NCBI GenBank assembly: GCA_024663395.1
Contig: JANFAH010000003.1
Location: 1,550,001 to 1,614,000, forward strand
Reading direction: 5' to 3'
DNA length: 64,000 bases
Source: Pisolithus tinctorius
Taxonomy: Eukaryota > Basidiomycota > Agaricomycetes > Boletales > Pisolithaceae
Positions 35,910 to 46,209 of the stretch are shown one piece after another. Position 1 is the first letter of the stretch. Each line of letters opens with the position of its first letter. A model generated the notes under the pieces. That model ran no database searches. It saw only the letters and a program-made list of their open reading frames with translations, and had not been told where the DNA came from. A program made the translations under genes and the position numbers.

Positions 35910-36679
35910 ATGCTGAAGCGACAACGACCAGTCACGCCTCCGCCGTCTTCACTTGACTTTCCTACGTATTTACCGGACATACTGGCCAAGGGGCCACTTT
36001 CAAGTCCAGACCTAACCTCGATAAGCGAGTCCTGTGGTAAAAGGCGACGGCTGGAGCGGCCAGACAGGGAGACGCTGAGAGGTTGGACACTGCCATCATC
36101 TGACGTTTCACACGGAGAGCACGGCGACGGCAAAGAAGACGTCGAACGATCGAGCCATGGTGACGGGGCAGAGGGGTTATATGATGGTATCCCTAACCAG
36201 AGCATATTATCCCCAGGAGACGGGGGATACAAACAGACGAATAACATCCTCCACGAAGTACATGTCCTCAACCAGCACAGATTGGTATTCTCCCCTTCGG
36301 AACGCCCACCCCAAAGTTATGCACCCGAGATATCTCCACACTCCGTCCATATCCATCCAAACTCTCAGGAAGCTACGGAATCTAGTTACGGCCTCCCGTC
36401 ATCAGCTTACAGGAAGTCACCAGTGGAATCAAATTCTTCCCAGCTTGTACATCATATCCCGGCAGGCCAATTATGTTCTGCGAAAGTTGCAGACGACCAT
36501 GCTGACTTGCAAGAGGCGCAGGCTGTGTGGGAGCGCTATGGAGGCACAAATAAGCAAGTCTTCTCTGCCGTGTGTGGCTGTTGCACGTGCGCTAATGCAA
36601 TTTTTTAAGACTTCTGGGTTCCCTGTTCCTCTCCCGCAGGCGTGAACTTCAAGTGGCTTTCTACACCCCCGATTCTTAG
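35910..36679 (+). CDS. Disordered hypothetical protein
   Basis: Two exons code for about 233 residues. Exon 1 (35910-36571) starts MLKRQRPVTPPPSSLDFPTY and is low in hydrophobic residues, with KRRRLERPDRE as a possible nuclear localisation signal. A helix-prone end (DDHADLQEAQAVWERYGGTN) closes it. Intron 36572-36639 (gtgtgg to ccgcag) joins KQVFSAV to RELQVAFYTPDS and TAG. Without the splice it would stop at 36608 in Cys-rich sequence that looks intronic. I recognise no family. The divergent promoter with WDR70 suggests constitutive expression. Confidence 0.6.
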
Positions 36680-37453
36680 CGGTGCAATTCCTTACGCTGC
36701 TCTGCTTTCTTGGCGATCTCAAATCAACATGCCTCCTTGTAGCAGCCCTATCCCGGTTTCCAGTCGTGTGCAATGATTGTATGTGTTGTTCTCCTGTCAT
36801 GGGATGGAGCTTATCTTTCACTTCGCATGTCACCTTCATTCTAGGGCACTACCCACCCATTTGAGCGGATCAAAATACACACGCACGTTTCCCCAATGAT
36901 ATCGTAGATTCCACTCTCTGGCTAGCGGCAATTAATTGGCTTTCCGATGCAATGTTGAAGCCCGAACACTTGTGTCACATCTCGATCCACATGTATTTTA
37001 TCCATACCTTGAAAATTGCCAGATCGTATCTATTTAGGAACTACATCACGCAATGTTTAACTGCTGCTCGAGATGGCAGTCGATTCAGGGCGCTGGGTGC
37101 TCCCCTGACGTGTACCTGTGGCTTTGCCTCACGGTGGGTAGGTATTGCTGCGACTCCCTGACCGACCCGCTCGATAAGGAGTTTCGCATGGCCATCTTCG
37201 CTAGTGATCGGCCAAAATTACACAGGCATCTCCCTCTTCATCGCTCGGATCTTGCGTTGACACGGAGTGCCGCTTTCGCCTCAGTCAATTTACTCCCATG
37301 AATCCCCCAATCCCAGAGCAATCTTAACAGAACGGTGCTGATGCATGTATTGTAGTTCATGCCAAGCTCCCGCCGGCCACACCCACCGGCCATGATGCCT
37401 GGGATATTGTGCACTACCGCACATTTGTAGGTAAGGAGGTATGTCTTTCATAT
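36680..37453. other. Intergenic, no gene seen
   Basis: This is the start of a gene-poor stretch. The frames are short with no conserved motif, and no RNA gene or clear repeat was recognised. Confidence 0.4.
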
Positions 37454-38690
37454 CTAGTTGGACGGGGATGCACTTCCTTGGACTGATCCACAGATTGTAA
37501 ATGTGTATCCTGCGCATTTATTGCTGTTGGTTCCGACTGGTACTTTGCAGTGGATTGCTGGATCCAGAGGTGGCAGCTCGACTTCGATCATAGTCACATC
37601 GGAAATGTAAGAACCATACATGTTGGTACAAGGCATCGGTCCACCAATCCCTTCAAGAGTAAGAAGGACCACTCCTTACACCTTTTGACTCCAAGACATC
37701 TTGGACTGTTTCCGGCCAAGGCTTCGAGGTGACCACGGGTTTCTGCTGGAGTCGTCTGTGGAATAACTGCACAAGTTGCGCCTTGACTCTGTTCGAGGCA
37801 CTGTTTAAATTCTGCTTGTTCACCATCAAAGCATTCCAAGTATGTCCTTTCCAAATCAGTTCCTTTGACCAATTTTTGGAAACTTGTTGTGTCGCCCTGG
37901 GAACGCTTCCCCTTGACTGATAGCTTTCTTCCCTTGAGATGTCGACAAGCGCACTGTTCGATGCGGGTAACCGCAACAAATGATCCTACAGCAACGCCGC
38001 TGCGCCCCCAATGACGGGAGCACATTTCTTTGCAATTGATGTTGGTCCGAATATTCTTCTCTACCGAGAGAGCAATGCATATGTAAGCTTCGTTTGAACG
38101 GCTAGTTGGAGTTCCATCTGCTCTACTGAATGAAAGACAGGTTTTGGCCGATATCGTCTGAATATAAGGGTGCAATGCCTCGCTGCCTTCTTGTTGACAC
38201 TTACCGCCGTCACAAACACCCTTCCGGCACCACGCTCACGCTTTCCAGGGACGCTGTCTAATTTTTTGTGGTACACACTTCAATCAGGACGTGTAATACC
38301 CTCTACGAACAAAATTCACTCCCGTTCATGGGATGGCCATCGATCAACCCCCATCCGGGTCTCCTGTAATGGACGGTCGCGGAATCTCGACAATGTTTAC
38401 GATCGACGTGAGCCGTCATGTTCCCTTATGGTACTCGACATCGTCATGTTCGTGCAAGAGGACCGTCTTCTGGCTACGGATGCTACTCAGTTTTTCTAAT
38501 AAATGGTGCAAGATGATCTTACCTCGCAATAATCGCCACTTTCTGTCTCATAACCGCACCGATGTTATCATCCAAAATGTCTGGGGTAGTAGCGACGGTC
38601 TCCTCTATCAAGCTCATGTCAAGCGTTTGAAGTTTGGTCCAGTCGGGTCGCCAGAACCAAAATCATTTCATTTGGTCTCGATTCAGATTT
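37454..38690 (-). CDS. Possible multi-exon gene of unknown function
   Basis: Several minus-strand segments look coding and end at good splice sites, but I cannot join them into one protein. The upstream segment contains WTKLQTLDMSLIEETVATTP and DILDDNIGAVMRQKVAIIAR before gtaaga. Next is KLSSIRSQKTVLLHEHDDVE. Then LDSVPGKRERGAGRVFVTA before gtaagt joins TISAKTCLSFSRADGTPTSR and a Cys-containing region (NINCKEMCSRHWGRSGVAVG; TRIEQCACRHLKG). A last segment has CTNMYGSYISDVTMIEVELP and CAGYTFTICG. In-frame stops between them mean either missed introns, two genes, or decay. No family is recognised. Confidence 0.3.
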
Positions 38691-38699
38691 GTGAATGAA

Positions 38700-39790
38700 A
38701 GTAATGTATGCTACCACGTCAAATAATGCGAAAGCCTAATTGCCCGGATATTGACTACCAATGCGCCGATCGCGATGCACACGGATGGCGTCGCCGGAAA
38801 GGCGGGACTGCGCGTGGACTCGTCGTAGCGGTACAGGGGCCCCGTTTTTCTGTCCGCGAAATGGACGGATATATTTTACGTCCATCGACTGATTGAATTG
38901 TGGCTTTTTGGCGCAATCTGGAAGGGACACGGAATTGCATAAGATGGCCCGCTGCTGTGAAAAACTCGAGCTGGTTTCGAGGACCAACATGCCAAGTCAT
39001 TACTCGGCGGCGGCGTCAGGGCAGCCCACGAGGGATTCACGTGTAAGAAGCGACTCTGTCGGATGAGAAAGCGTTTGGACCCTTTCATTGCGGTTGTAGC
39101 TATGGATTGGAATGATGGCGATCACAGGCAAGAGCAGCCAGGATCTACCGAGCGGCCCATGATGAGTATGCAGGGACACACACGCATGGATTGTGTGGGT
39201 ACAATTATCTTATCTGTCATTTTATGTACTTCATTCACGCACCTCGCGTTTAGAGGGACCAAAGACACGGGGTTCACGTTCAGAGCAAAATAGGGCGAGA
39301 AGATGGTGACCGGTGGGTCGTGGCGATTGCGTGACCTTTCCATGCTTCAGAGGCACTGAAGCAAGCTGGCGACGGTAAAGAGATAATGCGTACATACGGT
39401 ACGTGAGGTGGATCACTTAAGGGAAGGCGTGCGTCCGGAACGGAGGTTGCATGCAGCCACAATATGATGGAATCTAATATGTCAGTGCTTAATGACGGGT
39501 CGGGTAAATATTGTGTGAAATGAAGCAAAAATGGGGGATCGAATTCATAGCCGAGATGGTACTACCGACCCACACCTCGACAATTGTAAATTGGCCAAAC
39601 AGCGTAAAGGTCATTTCACTACTCCTGCCCGAGGTGCCGCATCGGTGACCGAGGCATTCTCCTGGGGTGCGGAGGAGGAGACAGTGGGGGGCGTGTATAC
39701 AGTCCGCACCACTTCCACGTGGGGAGTTGCAACCCGGGATTTCTCGATGTCGAAATCTGCAGCATTTCGGAAAACGATTCCAAAGGATGT
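38700..39790. other. Intergenic or undetermined
   Basis: About 1.1 kb precede the frataxin stop. One minus frame (ATG 39000, MTWHVGPRNQLEFFTAAGHL) is open for 81 codons, but nothing supports it further. No repeat or RNA gene was recognised. Confidence 0.35.
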
Positions 39791-40670
39791 CTACGCCAAA
39801 TCAGAAGCTCGACCTAAATCCAGACGGACATCACGTCCCAGCATTTCGCTTAGTTCACGTTGCAGCAACATGCTCAGCTCTTCTCCGTCCCTGGAATATC
39901 GCCAATCATCCGTAGCTCTGACGTAGTCGTACCGTTTCGGACCGCTGTTCAGGATAATAGAAATATAGGGGGATCGTGTACATCCGCGTTATGTTCAAAT
40001 TCACGTAAGTAGGTAACAGCCGATTTTCAGCAGAACATGTTGCAACACGGGTAAGCCGAGCGAGATCGTATGGCATCGATATACGACATTGAGCAAGACG
40101 TCATTCAGCTTGGAACCGTCCCACTCACCTGAGTGGCGAGGAAAGCCAAATTTGCTTGTTGGGAGGCTGCTTGTTGATCACGTACGTTCCGTGCGGTCCG
40201 AGCTTAAGCGTCAGCACACCGCTCTGAAAATACGTTAATATATCGCGCGTGGTTGCATTCTATACCCATGTTTCAGGAGCATTTGCTTTGAACTCACATG
40301 GTAATCTACTTCCGCGTCGTTATTGCCAAACCCGTCAAGCAGATCCTCCAGTCGCTCGAGCAGTGTAGTCATAGTGGCGTCTGAAAGGGTATGGTACTCT
40401 TCTATGTGAAGCTCACTGCGGGTAAGGTGCAGGTTTCATAAGCACCCATGACCTGTCGGGAAACTGAACAAGAGTTTCTGACCTGAGGCTCGTCTGCGGT
40501 GGTGTGGTTAATGCCCGTTTGCCCATGTACAGCTGAGACCTCCCATGACGTGCCTCTCCTCCGGAAGAGAAAACAAGCCAGGAGAGCCTCTTTGACGACG
40601 AAATCAAAGCGCTGTGCGCACAGATAGCTCCAATCCTCGATGTACGCTGGCAAAGCGTTCGTGAAAGCAT
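39791..40670 (-). CDS. YFH1: Frataxin
   Basis: Mitochondrial matrix iron-binding protein that stimulates persulfide transfer in Fe-S cluster assembly. Four exons are read. Exon 1 from ATG 40670 encodes a basic presequence ([20 protein letters not shown] ... [14 protein letters not shown]). An intron (gtcaga to acccgcag) joins [20 protein letters not shown] and [19 protein letters not shown], with the acidic first helix. Then come [20 protein letters not shown] and [11 protein letters not shown], the frataxin sheet signature. An intron of about 195 nt leads to [20 protein letters not shown] and a final helix, with stop 39791-39793. It is tandem with, and downstream of, a mitochondrial-type rhodanese gene. 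Confidence 0.93.
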
Positions 40671-40958
40671 TGGCAGGGTAACGGATGAGGCGGGGAATAT
40701 TTGTGTACATGTGATTGCGCAAACACCCCGTTACAACGTGCAATAGCCGACAGAAAACATATACGTGGACACTCGGTTACAGTAAGGTAGCAATCAACCA
40801 CAGCGACAATTCAAGTACGGTAACATGGTACAGGGAATCTTTATTGAAGACCATCGCGGAACGCACGGTTTGCAACTCCTGGAGACATTACCCCCCTCAA
40901 TGAACGGAGCACACTGCGAAACTCCCAGTCAACCGCCATTTCCACTGGATCGCAAAGT

Positions 40959-41605
40959 TCAAGGTTTCTGCCCACCTTCCTTTGCGACCCAGTCCAGCCA
41001 CGACCCTTCGTAATTGAAAAGGCTTTACGCACGTCAGCAGTGCAAAAATTAAATTATTGGTTGACTCACTTCTGGTATCCGTGCCTCCGCGCGATATCAC
41101 ATGCAGAGGCACTTCTCTTCCCACTCCTGCAGTAAAACACAACTTCTTGGGTGGTGTCTGGTTTATCGAAGCCGTATTTCTCACGGAAATCCTGCGGCTT
41201 GAGATTCAGGGAAGTGGCAAGTGTTGATAGAGGAAGGTTGACGGATGAGGGAATGGATCCTCGGATGACCTCGTCGGGCTCGCGCACGTCAATGAGATAT
41301 GCATCCTAAATAAATAAAATAAAACCACAGCTAGTGAGGAAGAGACCAAAGATCAAAGTGGAAAGACAAACGTCGCTTGGCTGCAGAGTTTTTGGCTTAA
41401 CCTGTTCATAGGTAAGAATAGGGCTCTGCCAATCCCTCTGTAGGGCGTCTTGAAGCTTGCGCGCAGCCCTCAAAGCCTCGGGATCAGCAGGCTTAGAAGA
41501 CTCATGTCGTGCGAACGCTTGGAAGGAAGGTCGGAAAACGCGAGTAGACACATACGCAGACCGCAGTGAAGTGCGGGGGGTGCTAACTAGTGCTGCTCGC
41601 AACAT
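40959..41605 (-). CDS. Single-domain rhodanese (thiosulfate sulfurtransferase)
   Basis: Mitochondrial-type sulfurtransferase similar to yeast Rdl1/Rdl2. ATG 41605 opens a presequence (MLRAALVSTPRTSLRSAYVS). The rhodanese fold follows: LTYEQVKPKTLQPSD, after an intron DAYLIDVREPDEVIRGSIPS (CH2A-like VREPxE), NLPLSTLATSLNLKPQDFRE, then VVFYCRSGKRSASACDIARR with the catalytic Cys. The last intron joins HGYQ to NLFNYEGSWLDWVAKEGGQK and the stop at 40959, the usual family end. A partial decayed copy of its 5' exon lies at about 44.43 kb in the downstream tandem duplication. Confidence 0.92.
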
Positions 41606-43158
41606 CTCTCGCGAGTGAAAGTCAATTGCAAGTCGGGGCAAGCCGCCGTTGCATTTATGGAACTGCTTGCAAGTGTTCGTGCCAGCAAAGCCTTGCTGAC
41701 GTGATCCGATGCAACGTCGTCGCTGGGCACGTGATCGTGAGGATAGCTTGGCTAATAGCCGTGCTTCTGGCAAAATTGCCTCACGCATACTAATAATTGC
41801 CTCATCGACCTTGTCTCCACAGCGCACGACATCTACCTTCCAAGTCGCTTGCCTCCAACCACGCAAGCTCGATCTGTATGCGATCGTCGGCCACGAAACA
41901 GTCGTCTATCCATACATCGTTGTCAAGTTCCATCTGCTGGCAAGCGCTTGATGGCAGATCGCCAGACAGGTGGGAGCGTGGTTCTCAACAAACCTGTCTT
42001 GCGATGTGTCATCTTTTGTTCTCAAGAATTCTCCCGTGGGTATATGGTGTTGTATTTCCCTTGATTCAAACAGTCGCTTTGCGTTTTTTTTTTTGTATCA
42101 AGTCACAGCGACGTGCGTTCCAGGCAAACCCAATGTGTGATTACAAACTTGAAACCTGTAGAGCTACTGAACCTTCCAGCACACACAAAAAGGAAGTATG
42201 TGACGCTCTCATGGTTGTGAGTCCCTCTTCCTTCTTGTTGAGGATGTGCCATTATTGCGTATGGGCACAATCATTTAGGTACGGTAATTGACTCAGCGAT
42301 CCTATGGTTTCTGCACCCCTCTGACGATGAATGTCTGGTTGTGTTTTCGGCAAGAGCCATTACCCTACACCTATCCTGGTGTTTGCTGTTCTTGATTGTT
42401 CTCTCGCCACGTTGCGTCGCTCACTGGAGGACCATTGGAGAACAAGGTGGTTGTGCACATAGTGGCTACCAACTCATCAACGGCGGTCAGTCGAAGCGCC
42501 GGTGCACACTATATCATCATCTGCCTCCGAAAGGCTGTAAGTATTAGGGAAGCTGTGGACGAAGTTTTGTGTCCGACTACCCCGAGGTCTATCCCCCACT
42601 TCATACCATTTTATGACACCCCCTCGTGGGATATTTCACACCATTCTGATGTTGATAGTCATGTGGGCCTAGCTTTGCCAAGATTTATTGAGTCAACCTG
42701 CCGAACTAACTTCTGTCGGGATGTTCAAGGCGACCTACATTATTCTGGTCGCCTTGGGACTGAGTGTAGGAGAGGAGTCTTGTTTGGAGTACTGCATGGC
42801 AGGTACGTATGTACCTGCTTGTCGCATTGGGTTTATTGGACCCTTAGTCGTGCTCTCTCCCACCACCAGGTACTACGTCCTTCAGTACCGTCCGATGCGA
42901 TTTACATCCTTTCAAGGAGGTGAAGCTCGAGTTACTCCAGCACGGCAGGTCAATGTATCTAATCAAATCGCTCGTGCCGTGAGATAAATATTCTGAAGGC
43001 CTACCGGCTGCTTAATGGCAACTCAAATCACTGTCGCTCAAATAGGCACGGTTATGGGACTGGATGCCAAGCATTCCTACTTGACAGATGATTGATAGCT
43101 CAACCAGAGCAACGTCGGCCGCAAAACAAAAACAAAAACATCCACACCCCGGTAACAG

Positions 43159-43167
43159 TTAAATAGA
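43159..43167 (+). promoter_or_regulatory. TATA-like element, Bim1-like gene 1
   Basis: TTAAATAGA lies 70 bp before the start codon and is kept in the duplicate (46159-46167). About 50 bp further up, both copies share acgtcggccgc followed by an A-rich tract. Conservation within otherwise diverged flanks suggests promoter function. Confidence 0.4.
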
Positions 43168-43236
43168 CCAGTGTATCAGCCGTTTCTTCGCCCAGGCTGA
43201 GCAGACCCTAACGCATAATACTTTAAGGCAGTCATC

Positions 43237-44062
43237 ATGCAGCCAGCGACTCTCCTCCCTCTGGTACTTGCAGCCGTAGCAAATGCTCACTTCCAACTCC
43301 AATATCCTGCTCCTAGGGGACCATTTGTAGCTGCCCAGGAGCCCACGTTCTGTGGTAAGAATTTCATGATCATTCTTGCATGTATGATACAGACTACAAT
43401 CACACGTAGATGGCTACACAAATCCCGTGTCCAATCGGACAGTGTTCCCTCTCGCGAATGGGGTGATTAACTTCATCAGCAAGCATCCGGATTGGATTGG
43501 TATGATTTTTAATTCAGTCGGTGGCAGTGATTGTTCTAATTAGATCGGCGTGACTCATGCAGCTGGCGTCATTGTATCCACGAAACAGAGTCCTACGTCC
43601 TTCTCTGATTTTAACTCTTCTTCGGGATACCAAATGGCTGTCCAATTTTTCAAATCAAGCGGGGAGGGGCAATATTGCTTTCCGATCGATCTAGCAACCT
43701 CAGGTGTCTCAGGAATTCAAGACGGTGCCAACGTGACCGTTCAAGTTATTTACGATAGTGGGGAAGAGAACCTCTATCAGGTACGCATCACTACTTTGTT
43801 CCTATCACTCAGTCGTGTTCTCAATTTCTTTCAATTTTGATATTGCGTATCAAACCAGTGTGCAGACTTAACTCTTTCCGCAAATGCAACAGTCCCCAGC
43901 AATGCGACCTCCACTTGTACGAATGTCACCGTAAGTGCGAGCGGGACTGCCTCTGCTTTCACTTCGACTGCGACGCAAACTGGTAGTGCCAAGAAAGATG
44001 GTGTAATGGTTTCTGGGATTGCTACCACTGTGTTCATGGCCTTAGGGCTTTCGTTTTTCTGA
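43237..44062 (+). CDS. Bim1/X325-like copper protein, copy 1
   Basis: Secreted, cell-surface copper-binding protein of the LPMO-like X325/Bim1 family. In Cryptococcus, Bim1 helps copper uptake; X325 proteins lack polysaccharide oxidase activity. A 17-residue signal peptide ([17 protein letters not shown]) leaves His as the mature N-terminus ([14 protein letters not shown]), as needed for a His-brace copper site. Later exons give [20 protein letters not shown] with a second His in SKHPDW, then [36 protein letters not shown] and [21 protein letters not shown] Ser/Thr-rich linker and a hydrophobic tail ([16 protein letters not shown]) form a GPI signal. Four short introns are inferred. N-glycosylation sites are many. 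Confidence 0.85.
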
Positions 44063-44190
44063 ACTCCCAAGTACATAGTTGGCAGGGACGACAGTGAACG
44101 TCGTCACGTTGAAGGGCATAGCTACTTCCGGAACAGTAACAAGGACGAGTGCACGGAAAAGGTCGTGCATCCCACGATTCGCGCCGGGGA

Positions 44191-44210
44191 TGCAGAGGCT
44201 AGCCTCTGCA
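44191..44210. repeat. Perfect 20-bp palindrome
   Basis: TGCAGAGGCTAGCCTCTGCA is its own reverse complement. It lies about 130 bp past the stop of Bim1-like copy 1, outside the region matched in copy 2. Confidence 0.6.
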
Positions 44211-44428
44211 TTGGTGGTAGCATGTTCAAGGAGCTCCAGGAGCACGAACATTGCTCATATCACCTGAGTTTGACGGGCCGGACTAGCTCGGAACTGGATG
44301 CATATGATGCATCGCTGTGTCATGATTGAAATCAGATGTCGTCCAGTTGTCTAGACTGGTCAGTGCACGGTGACGTTTAATTTCGACTTCGAAATGATTC
44401 CACCAGGGCGCACAGACCAACTACCCGC

Positions 44429-44510
44429 GCTTGGAAGACTCAGATCGTGCGAATGCTGGGAAGGTCAAAAAAAACCGGCAGAAATATGCGCAAGCCGCAA
44501 TATGCCAGGA
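44429..44510 (-). pseudogene. Decayed fragment of the rhodanese 5' exon
   Basis: About 80 bases align with rhodanese exon 1 around 41491-41575 (shared gcttggaagactca, tcgtgcgaatgct and aagccgcaat-like stretches) but carry indels that break the frame. It marks the left edge of duplication unit 2 and shows that the duplication began inside the rhodanese gene. Confidence 0.55.
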
Positions 44511-46158
44511 CGCGTAAGCTAGTCCTGGTCTGTGAGGACCTTTGTAACGCCCTCCCGTTCCGGACCGGAGTCATCTATTAACACGTGATCGTGGGGATAG
44601 GTTGGTCAACGCTGCGGTGTTTCTGCCATTGGCTGAAAATTTGCCTCGTCGCATGATAATTGCCTCGTCTTGTTTTGTCTGCCCACGACGTCCACCTTCC
44701 AAGTCGCTCTCCTCTAACCACACTGGCCCCGGGAACGAAACATCGCATATTCATACCTTCATGTCGGGTTCCATCTGCTGGTAAGTACCTGGCAACACAT
44801 CACTAGACAGGCGGGAGCGTGGTTCTCAACAAGCCTGTCTTGTGATGTGTCACCTATTCCATTTATCCTTGCTCTCAGGTCACTGTGGCGTTGTTTTTCT
44901 TTCTGATACAAGCAGTCGTTCTTCAGTTTTTACGGTATGAAGTCACAGCTATCACGCAGGTGTCGCAGGCAAATCCGACGTGTGATTACAAATCAAACTC
45001 AAAACCTGTTGGGCTGCCGAAGCTTTCAACACCCACAGAAGGGAAGTATATGATGTCCTGTCATAGTTCGAGTCTCTTTCCTGCTTGTCGACTATTAGGT
45101 ACGTGCGCCTTTATCTTACTGGTCGAGATGCATCACGGAAGTCGTGTGAAATTACTTCCAAATAAAGCTCGGCAATAGCCGAAAGCATCCCTACTGAAGC
45201 ATTTGAGGTTATCTGAACACGTCCGACGACCATACTGACCACCATGAATGCCTGGTTGCATTTTGGCAAGAGCGATTATCTGCTCTTCGAAACATGGAGA
45301 CCTTCGTCTAATGGTGCCATCGCCGGTACATGTACAGCTATCTTTGCGCTCGCTATTTTCGATCGCTCTCTCGCTGCATTGCGTCGCACTCGGGAGGATC
45401 ATTGGAGAACAAGGTTGGTGCACACACATAATAGCTTCCAACTTAACGACGGTGGTCATTAGAGCATTGGCTTCGCTGTCAAAGCAGCCGGCGTGCACTC
45501 CAGCGTCATCTGCGCCAGCCAGAGGAAAGGCTGTAGGTACTGGGGAGTCTGTGGGAGAAGCTCTTTCGACCGACTCCCCCCATGACACCAAAAATATCTC
45601 CCGCACCGCTCTGAGGTCCATTCCCCCCTTCGCACCATCCCATGACATCCCTCGTGGGATTATTCATGCCATTCAGATGGCGTTTTCTTACATCCTGATG
45701 TTAATAGTCATGTGAGCCTAACACTGCCAGACTTCACCGTGTCAACCCGTCAAACTGACTTCTGTCAGGACGTTCAATGCGGCCTACATTATCTCCATCA
45801 TTTTGGGATTGGGTGTAGGAGAGGTCTTGTTTGGACGTATTGCGCATGGGCCAGGTACCCACCTGGCACATTAGGTTTATCAGGTCCTTAACCTTAATTA
45901 CCCCCTTAAGTACTCTGTCGTTAAGTGCCGGTACAACATCCTCCCAAGTAGGTGAAGTCTGACTTAAGCACGGCAGGTTGATGTATTGAGTTGGTTCACC
46001 CATGTCATGAGGTAGACTTAACAGATTGGATGGGGGCAGCTCAAACTACCATGCCCATGGGAAGTTGTATCATATTTTTGTCGCACATGACAGATGTAAC
46101 CAAACGAGCCACGTCGGCCGCGAAAAAAAAAACTTTTTTTCGCACCGTAGCATAACGG

Positions 46159-46167
46159 TTAAATAGA
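46159..46167 (+). promoter_or_regulatory. TATA-like element, Bim1-like gene 2
   Basis: TTAAATAGA lies 43 bp before the start codon, in the same context (aacggttaaataga) as in copy 1. Confidence 0.4.
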
Positions 46168-46209
46168 GTGAATCGGCCGTTTCTCTGTTGAGAGTGAACA
46201 GAAACCATC

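Larger units (their letters stand above)
41491..44062. repeat. Tandem duplication, unit 1
   Basis: Sequence from inside rhodanese exon 1 to the end of the first Bim1-like gene recurs, diverged, at 44429-47037. Matching landmarks are the rhodanese exon piece (gcttagaagactca near 41491; gcttggaagactca near 44429), ccttccaagtcgct (about 41837 and 44694), gggagcgtggttctcaacaa (about 41972 and 44813), the cctcgtgggat block (about 42621 and 45650) and the copper-protein gene. Offsets run from about 2840 to 2970, showing indels. Outside the genes I see no long open frame common to both units. Confidence 0.75.

Noticed and set aside
42396..42987. Frames of 100-175 codons between rhodanese and the first copper-protein gene
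   Set aside because: The duplicated counterpart at about 45.3-46.0 kb does not keep these frames open, so they are not under coding selection.
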